A stretch of DNA of 6,779 bases, taken from NCBI GenBank assembly GCA_903923915.1, contig CAIXZI010000429.1, positions 1-6,779 of the forward strand. The letters are read 5' to 3'. This document shows positions 1 through 6,260 of this stretch, one piece after another (the first letter of the stretch is position 1; each line of letters begins with the position of its first letter). The position numbers and the translations under genes are program-made. The notes beneath the pieces were generated by a model, which saw only the letters and a list, made by a program, of their open reading frames with translations, was not told the DNA's origin and did no database searches. The stretch comes from an uncultured Bacteroidota bacterium. Lineage in GTDB: Bacteria > Bacteroidota > Bacteroidia > B-17B0 > Aurantibacillaceae.

Positions 1-20
1 ACTTTTCCAAGTAAGGTCAT
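1..20 (-). CDS. possible 5' end of a divergent gene leaving the window (very partial)
   Basis: On the - strand an ATG at 20-18 opens a frame of only six codons (MTLLGK) before the window ends. It lies 5 bases after a perfect TAnnTTTG box at 33-26, so the transcript would be nearly leaderless. Nothing about its product can be said. The + strand is also open over the same stretch: frame 1 reads 18 codons to a TAG at 55-57, so these bases could instead be the tail of a + strand gene. I prefer the divergent reading because of the promoter box, but weakly. Confidence 0.2.
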
Positions 21-25
21 TGATG

Positions 26-33
26 CAAAGATA
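26..33 (-). promoter_or_regulatory. putative -7 promoter box (TATCTTTG) facing left
   Basis: Read on the - strand this is TATCTTTG followed by CA, a perfect match to the Bacteroidota -7 consensus TAnnTTTG. No TTG -33 element is found at the usual 17-23 base distance; the nearest TTG is only 11 bases upstream. The box would drive whatever gene lies left of the window. The other two perfect boxes in this window, for the tRNA and ahcY, are also followed by C. Confidence 0.35.
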
Positions 34-76
34 AATACTAAAAGCAAGATACTTTAGGTCGATTAGTGTTAATTTT

Positions 77-103
77 TTGAACTTTTATACGAAAAAGGTT
101 CAA
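77..103 (+). other. A+T-rich hairpin followed by a T-run (possible weak terminator or leader structure)
   Basis: Bases 77-86 (TTGAACTTTT) pair with 94-103 (AAAAGGTTCAA region) as a 10-bp stem with one G-T pair and a 7-base loop. GTTA (68-71) and TAAC (105-108) could extend it beyond an internal loop. Seven Ts follow at 111-117, but 7 bases separate them from the stem, which is poor for an intrinsic terminator. It could end a + strand gene finishing at 57, or act in the leader of the secreted-protein gene. The rest of 1-166 shows no recognisable + strand promoter. Confidence 0.3.
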
Positions 104-166
104 CTAACAATTTTTTTCTTTACGTTGAAATATTTTTTTACATTAGCGAGCGAAAATTTAAACCTC

Positions 167-211
167 ATGATGAAAAAAATACTTGTAACAGCTTTTGTTT
201 TTATTTTTTTT
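167..211 (+). other. out-of-frame signal-peptide coding segment with T8 run
   Basis: From ATG 167 (a second ATG is at 170) the frame reads MMKKILVTAFVFIFF, a lysine n-region and hydrophobic core. It then enters a run of eight Ts at 204-211 and stops at TAA 218-220. The long downstream frame is shifted by one base. With seven Ts the two join as MMKKILVTAFVFIFLGIKA followed by Q, a classical Sec signal peptide with a signal peptidase I site after the KA pair. This segment is therefore very probably the true 5' end of the gene that follows. It may be separated by sequencing error, slippage mutation or a reversible switch. Confidence 0.8.
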
Positions 212-3200
212 AGGAATTAAAGCCCAAATTGCCCCTATAGAATTTCCATCTGGTTCGTTAACAGAGGAATCTATCGCAAAAATTCTTGAAAATTCAAGAA
301 ATAAAGGAATTAAAGAGTTTGAAATTCAAATTCAAAATGACAGATTGCACAAAATGATGCAACAACAACAATTGGGGGTATTTTCTGCAAATAACCAAAA
401 AGGTAGTTACCAACCGCCACAAGTAAATTCAAGTGGTTGCGTTAATCCGGGGTTTGAAAACGGTACTTCAAGTGGTTGGACTTTTGAAAGTGGCTCTAAC
501 TATAACTCATCAACTGGAACTAGCTCTAATTTGCCTTGCCCTTCTTGCTTAAATAGTTCAACCGGTATTATTAATCAAGTTGTAAATTCTACTTCAAACG
601 CAACTGTTAACAGTCCCGCTGCTAATTGTTCTATTAGTAACACGGTGCCATGTACAAATGGCATAGATAATTATGGAGGTTTTCCGGTAGTTGCACCAGG
701 TGGCGGTAATTATTCTTTATTATTAAATAATACTTGTGCCGGAGCAAAAATGCAACAAGCCCAGTACACTTTTGTGGTGGGTAGCACTAATGATGTATTT
801 ATTTTTCAATACGCAGCCGTTTTGCAAGATGGAGGACACCCTGCAAATGAATCGCCTTATTTTGATGTTAGTACAACAGATTTAACTACAGGTACTCTTC
901 CTGCTTGTGCTCAATATTCTGCTGTTGCCAGTTCGGGAAGTTTAAATGGTTGGACAACTTCATCTGTTGGGACAGGCGTATCTTATAAAGCATGGACAAC
1001 AGTTAGTTTAGATTTACAGGCAGCTATTGGACATACTGTAACAGTGAAATTTACGGTAAGTGATTGCAATCAAACTGGACACTTTGGATATTGTTATATT
1101 GATGCTCAATGTTCTAATCCTACAAGCGCATCAGGTGTGGTTGGTTTTTGCGGAACAACTGGTGGAAACTTAACTCTATTAGCCCCTCCGGGATATGCTA
1201 CATATCAGTGGTATGGCCCAAGTCCAAACAATAATACACCAATAGCGGGTGCAACTTCTCAAACTTTAACAACAACAGCGGCTGTTAACGATACATTTAT
1301 TGTTAAAACCACATCTGCCAGTGGGTGCCCTTCAACCTATAATATTGTAGTTAAACCTGCGGGCATCAATGTAGTTACTAATTCTACCTCCACTTGTAAA
1401 GGTGGCTCAAATGGGTCAGTGTCTATTGTTCCTCCTGCATCTGGTACTTTTGTGTATTCTTGGTCAGGACCTTCTGGTGCTCTTGGAACCACAACTACAA
1501 CAGCGATAAATAATTTACCGGCAGGTACTTATTCTCTGTCTATAACAGATAACGTGGCTCATTGTCCTACAAAAGATACTACTATAACAGTTGTAGCGAT
1601 TAATCCAACTTTACAAACGTCAACAGCGCAATTGTGTGGCTCTCAAACCACTTTAACAGGGCCAACTACATTTACGAATACTGTATATACTTGGTATGAT
1701 GCTTCGAATGTCTTAACCAGTATAACTACGCAAACATATGCTGTTACAGGAGCGTCTAACGGGCAACATTATACAGTTACTTATTTAGATTCTGCACATT
1801 GCGAAGATTCCTTAAAAATAAGTTTAGCTGTTACTAATATTTCATTTAACCCATCTCCACTTCCATCTTGCCCGGCAGGAAGCACAGGAAGTATAACATA
1901 TTACCCAAGTTCTGGTAATAACTTTACCAGTTTTAATTGGGTATGTTCTGATGGTTCATCAGGTACAAATGCAACCCCACCGGTACAAGTAATTAATTTG
2001 GCAAGTGGTGTTTATACTACAACACTTAGTATTCCAGGCAATGCAAGCTGTCAAGAAATTGTAACAAGCACAGTTGGCGTTACTTCTAATACCGTTATTC
2101 CGGTTACTACCAATACGGTTACAGTTTGTAATTTAGATAATGTGGTAATTAATCCTTCAGTTCCTAATAGTACACATAGTTGGAGCGGTCCGGGTATAAC
2201 TTATCCTACCACCACAGGTACATTAATTATTGCTACACCTTTTACCCATACTACAACTGCATATTATACTTATGTAGATACCATAACCACTACAGGATCA
2301 GGTGGATGTAGTAGTAAAAGTATTTATAAGGAGATAGTTTCTTTAAAATCATTTAAGGTAACAACTGCTATTTTAGAGCACATAGCTTGCTATGGAGACT
2401 CTACCGGAAAATTAAAAGCTACTGTTACATCTGAAGTTAATGGGCCAATATCTACTCCTGATAAATATACATTTAGCTGGTCTCCGGGTACTTATACTTC
2501 AACCGCAACAGGCTTGCCATCATCAAGTATACTATCTGGATTAAAGGCAGGTTCTTATTATTGCATTGTTAGAAATGGTAATTGTGTAGATACCACTAAA
2601 AATATCCAACTTTTAAATGGCTTTAAAGCAACTGGAGATAGCATTTATGCATACTATTGCCCTAAAGATTCATTGGCATTATTAATTGCTGATACAAATG
2701 GCAATACAAACATTAAATGGCATCCGGATAGATTAGTATTACATGATACTATAACTGTTTCGGTTACTGGCGATTCTGCTAAAGTTTTAACTCAGTATGT
2801 GCCTTATGTATATATAACTTATAAACACAATGGGTGTCCTGATACAGCTAAAACTATTATTTCTGTACTTACTTATGATGCCTTTAGACCAAATGAATTG
2901 GTAAACGTGTTTTCGCCTAACGGTGATAAAACAAACGATTTCTTTTACCCGTTTTATCAGCAAGGTTTAAACCAGTATCAAATTTATAAGCAAAGTGATA
3001 CTTATGAATTACATATCTACGATCGTTGGGGAAAATCAGTATTCGATGCTACAGAATACAATAAACCTTGGGATGGTAAAACAAAAAGTGGGCATGATGC
3101 TGATGCTGGCTCTTACTTCTTCATTGTAAAATACAAATCTAATTGCGGAAGCAAGGCTGATTTAGTTGAGAAAAAAGGTTTTGTTGAATTAGTAAGATAA
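195..3200 (+). CDS. T9SS-secreted modular cell-surface protein with gliding-motility-type C-terminal sorting domain
   Basis: Predicted large exported protein, probably surface-attached or released, with adhesive or binding modules. Residues are counted from TTG 195, the only start in this frame upstream of residue 53; the real start is probably ATG 167 or 170 across the T8 run. Residues 1-10 are the end of the signal peptide. Residues 82-306 form a Cys-rich beta-sandwich/lectin-like region opening with CVNPGFENG and closing with DCNQTGHFGYCYIDAQC. Residues 313-388 are Ig-like. SprB-type repeats lie near 391-468 (C401, LPAGTYSLSITD) and 725-805 (C732, LKAGSYY), with Ig-like modules between them. 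The end (about 895-1001) is the CHU_C/T9SS type B sorting domain: NVFSPNGDKTNDFF, IYDRWGKSVF, WDGK, GSYFFIVKY, KGFVELVR. Ligand and role are unknown. It stands alone, ended by the hairpin at 3222. Family assignment of the C-terminus is firm; the N-terminal domain name is inference. Confidence 0.88.
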   Translation: MFLFFLGIKAQIAPIEFPSGSLTEESIAKILENSRNKGIKEFEIQIQNDRLHKMMQQQQLGVFSANNQKGSYQPPQVNSSGCVNPGFENGTSSGWTFESGSNYNSSTGTSSNLPCPSCLNSSTGIINQVVNSTSNATVNSPAANCSISNTVPCTNGIDNYGGFPVVAPGGGNYSLLLNNTCAGAKMQQAQYTFVVGSTNDVFIFQYAAVLQDGGHPANESPYFDVSTTDLTTGTLPACAQYSAVASSGSLNGWTTSSVGTGVSYKAWTTVSLDLQAAIGHTVTVKFTVSDCNQTGHFGYCYIDAQCSNPTSASGVVGFCGTTGGNLTLLAPPGYATYQWYGPSPNNNTPIAGATSQTLTTTAAVNDTFIVKTTSASGCPSTYNIVVKPAGINVVTNSTSTCKGGSNGSVSIVPPASGTFVYSWSGPSGALGTTTTTAINNLPAGTYSLSITDNVAHCPTKDTTITVVAINPTLQTSTAQLCGSQTTLTGPTTFTNTVYTWYDASNVLTSITTQTYAVTGASNGQHYTVTYLDSAHCEDSLKISLAVTNISFNPSPLPSCPAGSTGSITYYPSSGNNFTSFNWVCSDGSSGTNATPPVQVINLASGVYTTTLSIPGNASCQEIVTSTVGVTSNTVIPVTTNTVTVCNLDNVVINPSVPNSTHSWSGPGITYPTTTGTLIIATPFTHTTTAYYTYVDTITTTGSGGCSSKSIYKEIVSLKSFKVTTAILEHIACYGDSTGKLKATVTSEVNGPISTPDKYTFSWSPGTYTSTATGLPSSSILSGLKAGSYYCIVRNGNCVDTTKNIQLLNGFKATGDSIYAYYCPKDSLALLIADTNGNTNIKWHPDRLVLHDTITVSVTGDSAKVLTQYVPYVYITYKHNGCPDTAKTIISVLTYDAFRPNELVNVFSPNGDKTNDFFYPFYQQGLNQYQIYKQSDTYELHIYDRWGKSVFDATEYNKPWDGKTKSGHDADAGSYFFIVKYKSNCGSKADLVEKKGFVELVR

Positions 3201-3221
3201 TTTAAAGATTATAAAAGAAGA

Positions 3222-3249
3222 AGCCTCACAATTTTTGTGGGGCTTTTTT
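3222..3249 (+). terminator. intrinsic terminator of the secreted-protein gene
   Basis: AGCCTCACAA (3222-3231) pairs with TTGTGGGGCT (3235-3244) over 10 bp with one G-T pair and a TTT loop. The right arm runs straight into six Ts (3244-3249). It lies 21 bases after the stop codon at 3198-3200. Confidence 0.88.
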
Positions 3250-3288
3250 GTTGCCTTAAAAGGGTAATAGCAGTACTTGCTGTAAAGT

Positions 3289-3324
3289 AAAAAACCCTTG
3301 TAAAATGTTCATTTACAAGGGTTT
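3289..3324 (-). terminator. intrinsic terminator of the tRNA-Arg gene
   Basis: AAACCCTTGTAAA (3292-3304) and TTTACAAGGGTTT (3312-3324) are a perfect 13-bp inverted repeat around a 7-base loop. On the - strand the stem is followed by a T-run (complement of A3289-3294). It starts 10 bases past the tRNA 3' end, so it most likely ends tRNA transcription. It also stands back to back with the + strand terminator at 3222-3249, insulating the two convergent units. Confidence 0.85.
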
Positions 3325-3334
3325 GTTGTTTAAT

Positions 3335-3411
3335 TGGTGGTCCCATTTGGATTCGAACCAAAGGCCGCAGGTTTAGAAAACCTGTGCTCTATCCAGCTGA
3401 GCTATAGGACC
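3335..3411 (-). tRNA. tRNA-Arg (anticodon UCU)
   Basis: The - strand gives a complete 77-base cloverleaf. The acceptor stem is GGTCCTA/TGGGACC with one T-G pair. The D arm is GCTC/GAGC, the anticodon stem CAGGT/ACCTG, and the loop TTTCTAA with anticodon TCT at 3377-3375. The variable loop has five bases. The T arm is TTTGG/CCAAA with loop TTCGAAT. The discriminator base is A and the CCA end is encoded (3337-3335). It decodes AGA, a favoured Arg codon in A+T-rich Bacteroidota; AGA and CGT are both used in the neighbouring genes. A -7 box lies 13 bases upstream. Confidence 0.97.
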
Positions 3412-3424
3412 ATTTTTCTGTTCG

Positions 3425-3432
3425 CAAAAATA
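3425..3432 (-). promoter_or_regulatory. -7 promoter box for tRNA-Arg (TATTTTTG)
   Basis: The - strand reads TATTTTTG then C, a perfect TAnnTTTG match ending 13 bases before the mature tRNA 5' end, giving a very short precursor leader. No clear TTG -33 element is present at the usual distance; that stretch is almost pure A and T. Because the ahcY terminator lies upstream at 3517-3486, this box is the likely dedicated tRNA promoter. Confidence 0.55.
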
Positions 3433-3485
3433 CTATTTTATTATTAAAAAACTATTGCTTTTTAACTGTTTAACCAATGCAAATT

Positions 3486-3517
3486 AAAAAACCCACCTGA
3501 ATATTTCAAGTGGGTTT
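3486..3517 (-). terminator. intrinsic terminator of ahcY
   Basis: AAACCCAC (3489-3496) pairs with GTGGGTTT (3510-3517). One C-A mismatch is followed by four more pairs around a 3-base loop. On the - strand the stem runs into six Ts (complement of A3486-3491). It lies 19 bases after the ahcY stop codon. A T-rich tail (TTTATTTTT) on the + strand side could let it work weakly in both directions. Confidence 0.85.
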
Positions 3518-3536
3518 ATTTTTAAAGGAATTTGGT

Positions 3537-4856
3537 TTAGTATCTGTAAGCTTCAGGTTTAAACGGACCTTCCACTTTTACACCAATATAATCTGCTTGG
3601 TCTTTAGTTAAGGTATCTAACTCAACACCAATTTTACCAAGGTGCAAGCGCGCTACTTTTTCATCTAAAATTTTAGGAAGCGTATAAACTTTTTTCTCGT
3701 AAGCTGCAGTGTTAGTCCACAACTCTAATTGAGCAAGTGTTTGGTTGGTAAATGAGTTACTCATTACAAAACTTGGATGCCCTGTTGCACAACCTAAGTT
3801 AACTAAACGTCCTTCAGCTAAAACAATAATGTCTTTACCATTAACGGTGTATTTATCTACCTGAGGTTTAATTTCTTCTTTGGTTTTGCCATGCGTTTTG
3901 TTTAACCACGCCATGTCAATTTCAGTATCGAAGTGACCAATGTTACAAACAATAGCGTTGTGTTTCATGTTTTCGAAATGACGACCAACTACAATGTCTT
4001 TATTACCGGTTGTAGTAACAACAATATCAGCAATTTTAACTGCGTTATCCATTTTCATTACCTGATAACCGTCCATTGCAGCTTGTAAGGCACAAATAGG
4101 ATCGATTTCTGTAACAATAACACGAACTCCCTGAGAAGATAATGATAAGGCAGAACCTTTTCCAACGTCACCATAACCCGCAACAACAGCTACTTTGCCA
4201 GCCATCATCACATCAGTAGCACGACGAATTGCATCTACCAATGATTCGCGGCAACCGTATTTATTATCAAATTTAGATTTAGTAACCGAATCGTTTACGT
4301 TAATAGCCGGCAACAATAAAGTACCTGCTTTGTAACGCTCATGTAAACGGTGAACACCTGTAGTAGTTTCTTCAGATAAACCTTTAATAGCAGTAGCCAA
4401 TTCAGGGTATTTATCAAAAACCATATTGGTTAAATCTCCACCATCATCTAAAATCATATTTAATGGCTGACGATCTTTCCCAAACCATAAAGTTTGTTCA
4501 ATACACCAGTCAAATTCTTCAGCATTCATACCTTTCCAGGCGTAAACTTGAAAGCCAGCAGCAGCTATAGCGGCGGCGGCGTGGTCTTGAGTAGAGAAGA
4601 TGTTACAAGAACTCCAAGTAACTTCTGCTCCAAGTTCAGCAAGGGTTTCAATTAATACGGCAGTTTGAATAGTCATGTGTAAGCAACCTGCAATGCGTGC
4701 ACCTTTTAATGGTTTTGAAGCGCCATATTCTTTACGAAGCGACATTAAACCAGGCATTTCTACCTCTGCTAATTTTATTTCTTTACGGCCCCATTCTGCA
4801 AGGCTCATATCTTTTACTTTGTACGGAATGTACTTTTCTACCGCGGTTGCTGACAT
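3537..4856 (-). CDS. ahcY: S-adenosylhomocysteine hydrolase (adenosylhomocysteinase)
   Basis: NAD-dependent cytosolic enzyme that splits S-adenosylhomocysteine to adenosine and homocysteine, removing the product inhibitor of SAM-dependent methyltransferases and feeding homocysteine back to methionine. At 439 residues it is close to the human enzyme (432) and lacks the roughly 40-residue insertion seen in some bacterial forms. Visible conserved parts: CLHMT with H60, MILDDGGD with D138, SEETTTGVH with E163, [11 protein letters not shown] with K193 and D197, and C202. These match the catalytic set of the family. GYGDVGKG (227-234) binds NAD, NIGHFD follows, then [13 protein letters not shown] and the C-terminal KPEAYRY. 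The ATG start gives the expected N-terminus and sits about 37 bases downstream of a strong -7 box. It is transcribed alone, divergent from the phosphopantetheinyl transferase operon. No truncation or anomaly seen. Confidence 0.98.
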   Translation of the reverse strand: MSATAVEKYIPYKVKDMSLAEWGRKEIKLAEVEMPGLMSLRKEYGASKPLKGARIAGCLHMTIQTAVLIETLAELGAEVTWSSCNIFSTQDHAAAAIAAAGFQVYAWKGMNAEEFDWCIEQTLWFGKDRQPLNMILDDGGDLTNMVFDKYPELATAIKGLSEETTTGVHRLHERYKAGTLLLPAINVNDSVTKSKFDNKYGCRESLVDAIRRATDVMMAGKVAVVAGYGDVGKGSALSLSSQGVRVIVTEIDPICALQAAMDGYQVMKMDNAVKIADIVVTTTGNKDIVVGRHFENMKHNAIVCNIGHFDTEIDMAWLNKTHGKTKEEIKPQVDKYTVNGKDIIVLAEGRLVNLGCATGHPSFVMSNSFTNQTLAQLELWTNTAAYEKKVYTLPKILDEKVARLHLGKIGVELDTLTKDQADYIGVKVEGPFKPEAYRY

Positions 4857-4887
4857 TTTATTTTGATTTTAAGTTGTTTAAAATTTT

Positions 4888-4902
4888 TACCTTGCAAAGG
4901 TA
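4888..4902. repeat. 15-base palindrome overlapping the ahcY -7 box
   Basis: TACCTT (4888-4893) and AAGGTA (4897-4902) are perfect inverted arms around GCA. The right arm plus centre is the - strand -7 box of ahcY. The left arm on the + strand reads TACCTTGC, a weaker -7-like sequence with TTTG 22 bases upstream (4862-4865). It could be an operator half-site pair, an accidental palindrome, or a shared core of two divergent promoters. Confidence 0.4.
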
Positions 4903-4927
4903 GTTTATAGCCAGATAAAATACAAAT
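4895..4927 (-). promoter_or_regulatory. ahcY promoter (-33 TTTG, N20, -7 TACCTTTG)
   Basis: On the - strand TACCTTTG (4902-4895) is a perfect TAnnTTTG -7 box. ATTTG (4927-4923) lies 20 bases upstream as the -33 element. This is the best complete Bacteroidota-type promoter in the window. The predicted leader is about 35-40 bases, too short for an SAH riboswitch. The -33 element ends one base from the ATG of the opposite gene at 4929, so polymerase at this promoter would sit on the start of the divergent operon. Confidence 0.75.
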
Positions 4928-4928
4928 A

Positions 4929-5543
4929 ATGATGTTAAGTAAATATAGCCCAACAATTAGTATTTCCAGTCTTTCTGAACACCTTCAGATGGCTAAACTT
5001 AATCTGGCTGATTTTGCTGAATATTATAATTTAACCGATAAACGAAGTGTTGAGAAACAAGCTGCAGCGCATGTTGTGAGATTTGTTTTGAAAGATGATG
5101 ATATTGAAATTTTATATAAAGAAAGCGGAAAGCCTTATTTATTAAGCCACATAAGTATTTCTATTTCGCATTCATACGATTGGATAGTTGTTTTATTTTG
5201 CTTTCAGAAAAAAAATATTGGCATCGACATTGAAAAAGTGCGAGATAAAATTTTAAATATTAAAGATAAATTTTTATCAAAAAAAGAACTAGCCAATTTA
5301 CAAGATGCACCTGCCGAAAAATACATTACCTATTGGTGCGCGAAAGAAGCCATTTATAAGGCTTTGGATATTGCAGGTTTAAATTTTGCAGAACAAATTT
5401 TTATTGAAGATTTTATTTATTCACATACGGGTGGTAAAATAAATGCGCACGTGTATGATTTAGATTCTGAAAAAAAACATACTTTGCATTATCAAGTTTT
5501 AGATAATTATATTTTAGTTTATACAGACGGCAACGGTGAGTAA
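4929..5543 (+). CDS. Sfp-type 4'-phosphopantetheinyl transferase
   Basis: Moves the 4'-phosphopantetheine arm from coenzyme A onto a serine of an acyl, aryl or peptidyl carrier protein, making it active; cytosolic and Mg-dependent. The 204 residues fit the single-chain Sfp superfamily, short side. Ordered motifs are visible: ESGKPYL (65-71), ISISHSYD (77-84), NIGIDIE (96-102) with Mg ligands D100 and E102, FLSKKEL (115-121), and WCAKEAIYK (136-144) with E140 and K144. Start ATG 4929 is followed by a second ATG at 4932, and either would do; an ATG at 4989 would cut the N-terminal region. It is first in an operon and its end overlaps the next gene by 8 bases. No polyketide or peptide synthetase genes are in view, so the substrate could be the fatty-acid carrier protein or a secondary pathway elsewhere. 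Confidence 0.9.
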   Translation: MMLSKYSPTISISSLSEHLQMAKLNLADFAEYYNLTDKRSVEKQAAAHVVRFVLKDDDIEILYKESGKPYLLSHISISISHSYDWIVVLFCFQKKNIGIDIEKVRDKILNIKDKFLSKKELANLQDAPAEKYITYWCAKEAIYKALDIAGLNFAEQIFIEDFIYSHTGGKINAHVYDLDSEKKHTLHYQVLDNYILVYTDGNGE

Positions 5544-6249
5544 TATTTATCCGCAAATAATTTCGGCTTACAAAAAAAAGCAAGCTCAATTAGCTGTATT
5601 AATCGACCCTGATAAATTCAATTTAGAAGTAATTAAGTTAGCAAACAGCAGTAACGTACATTATTTTTTTGTGGGAGGTAGTAAACTAACAAACGGTAAT
5701 ATTGAAAAAACAATTTCAATAATAAAAAAATATTCTAAAATACCTGTCATTATTTTTCCGGGCGATGAAAAACAGTTGAGCGCTAAAGCAGATGCTGTTT
5801 TATTTTTATCACTTCTATCAGGTAGAAATCCGGATTATTTGATTGGTAAGCAAGTTTTAGCTGCCCCTTTTATTAAACAAAAAAAGTTAGAATGCATATC
5901 AACTGCATATATTTTGGTAAAAGGAAATAAAATATCGGCCACCCAACAAGTATCTAAAACAAAACCTTTAAGTGATGATAAAAAAATTGTACACACTTCA
6001 ATAGCCGCAGAATTGCTCGGCTTTAAAACAGTTTATTTAGAAGCGGGTAGTGGGGCAAAAACAAACATCAATGTATCTTTAATCAAAAAAGTAAAACAAA
6101 ATATACATATTCCGTTGCTTGTGGGTGGTGGAATTGATAATGCAACAAAAGCAAAACAAGCTATAAAAGCAGGTGCAGATATTCTTGTAGTGGGTAATGC
6201 TTTAGAAAAAAATAGTAGTTTATTAAACGAATTGTCTTTATTATTTTAA
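5536..6249 (+). CDS. geranylgeranylglyceryl phosphate synthase (GGGPS/PcrB family)
   Basis: TIM-barrel prenyltransferase expected to join a long-chain prenyl diphosphate to sn-glycerol 1-phosphate, forming an ether bond as in archaeal lipid synthesis. Length 237 fits the family. Motifs: AVLIDPDK (20-27) with the Mg/substrate Asp residues, VGGSKLTNGN (46-55), FPGD (74-77), LFLSLLSGRNP (89-99), YLEAGSGA (167-174), LVGGGI (185-190) and VVGNAL (218-223), which form the glycerol-phosphate and phosphate-binding loops. The start is GTG 5536, inside the end of the previous gene (8-base overlap, TAA at 5541). No in-frame ATG fits, and AYKKKQAQLAVLIDPDK is where family members begin. The distance to the next gene is 11 bases. 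Bacteroidota homologues form a GGGPS branch whose physiological product is poorly known; prenyl chain length cannot be read from sequence by eye. Confidence 0.93.
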   Translation: MSNIYPQIISAYKKKQAQLAVLIDPDKFNLEVIKLANSSNVHYFFVGGSKLTNGNIEKTISIIKKYSKIPVIIFPGDEKQLSAKADAVLFLSLLSGRNPDYLIGKQVLAAPFIKQKKLECISTAYILVKGNKISATQQVSKTKPLSDDKKIVHTSIAAELLGFKTVYLEAGSGAKTNINVSLIKKVKQNIHIPLLVGGGIDNATKAKQAIKAGADILVVGNALEKNSSLLNELSLLF

Positions 6250-6260
6250 AAACCAGTGTA

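Noticed and set aside
195..230. TTG 195 as the genuine start of the secreted protein
   Set aside because: It would give only about 10 residues before the predicted cleavage point and no positively charged n-region. The upstream ATG 167 segment completes the signal peptide if one T is removed.
1362..2610. Tandem DNA repeats encoding the Ig/SprB-like modules
   Set aside because: The modules resemble each other only at the protein-pattern level (Cys, LxAGxY). I could find no long repeated DNA, so recent duplication or recombination is not supported.
3292..3324. Perfect inverted repeat as an attachment site or mobile-element end
   Set aside because: It has a 7-base loop and a T-run on the tRNA's downstream side, the ordinary signature of an intrinsic terminator. 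No target duplication or transposase is present.
4675..4903. Two + strand open frames of 63 and 68 codons over the 5' end of ahcY
   Set aside because: They lie antisense to the highly conserved N-terminal coding part of ahcY, resemble no known protein, and are explained as shadows of that gene.
4857..4928. SAH or SAM riboswitch in the ahcY leader
   Set aside because: The leader from the -7 box to the ATG is only about 35-40 bases, A+T-rich and without multi-stem structure, so there is no room for a known SAH or SAM aptamer.
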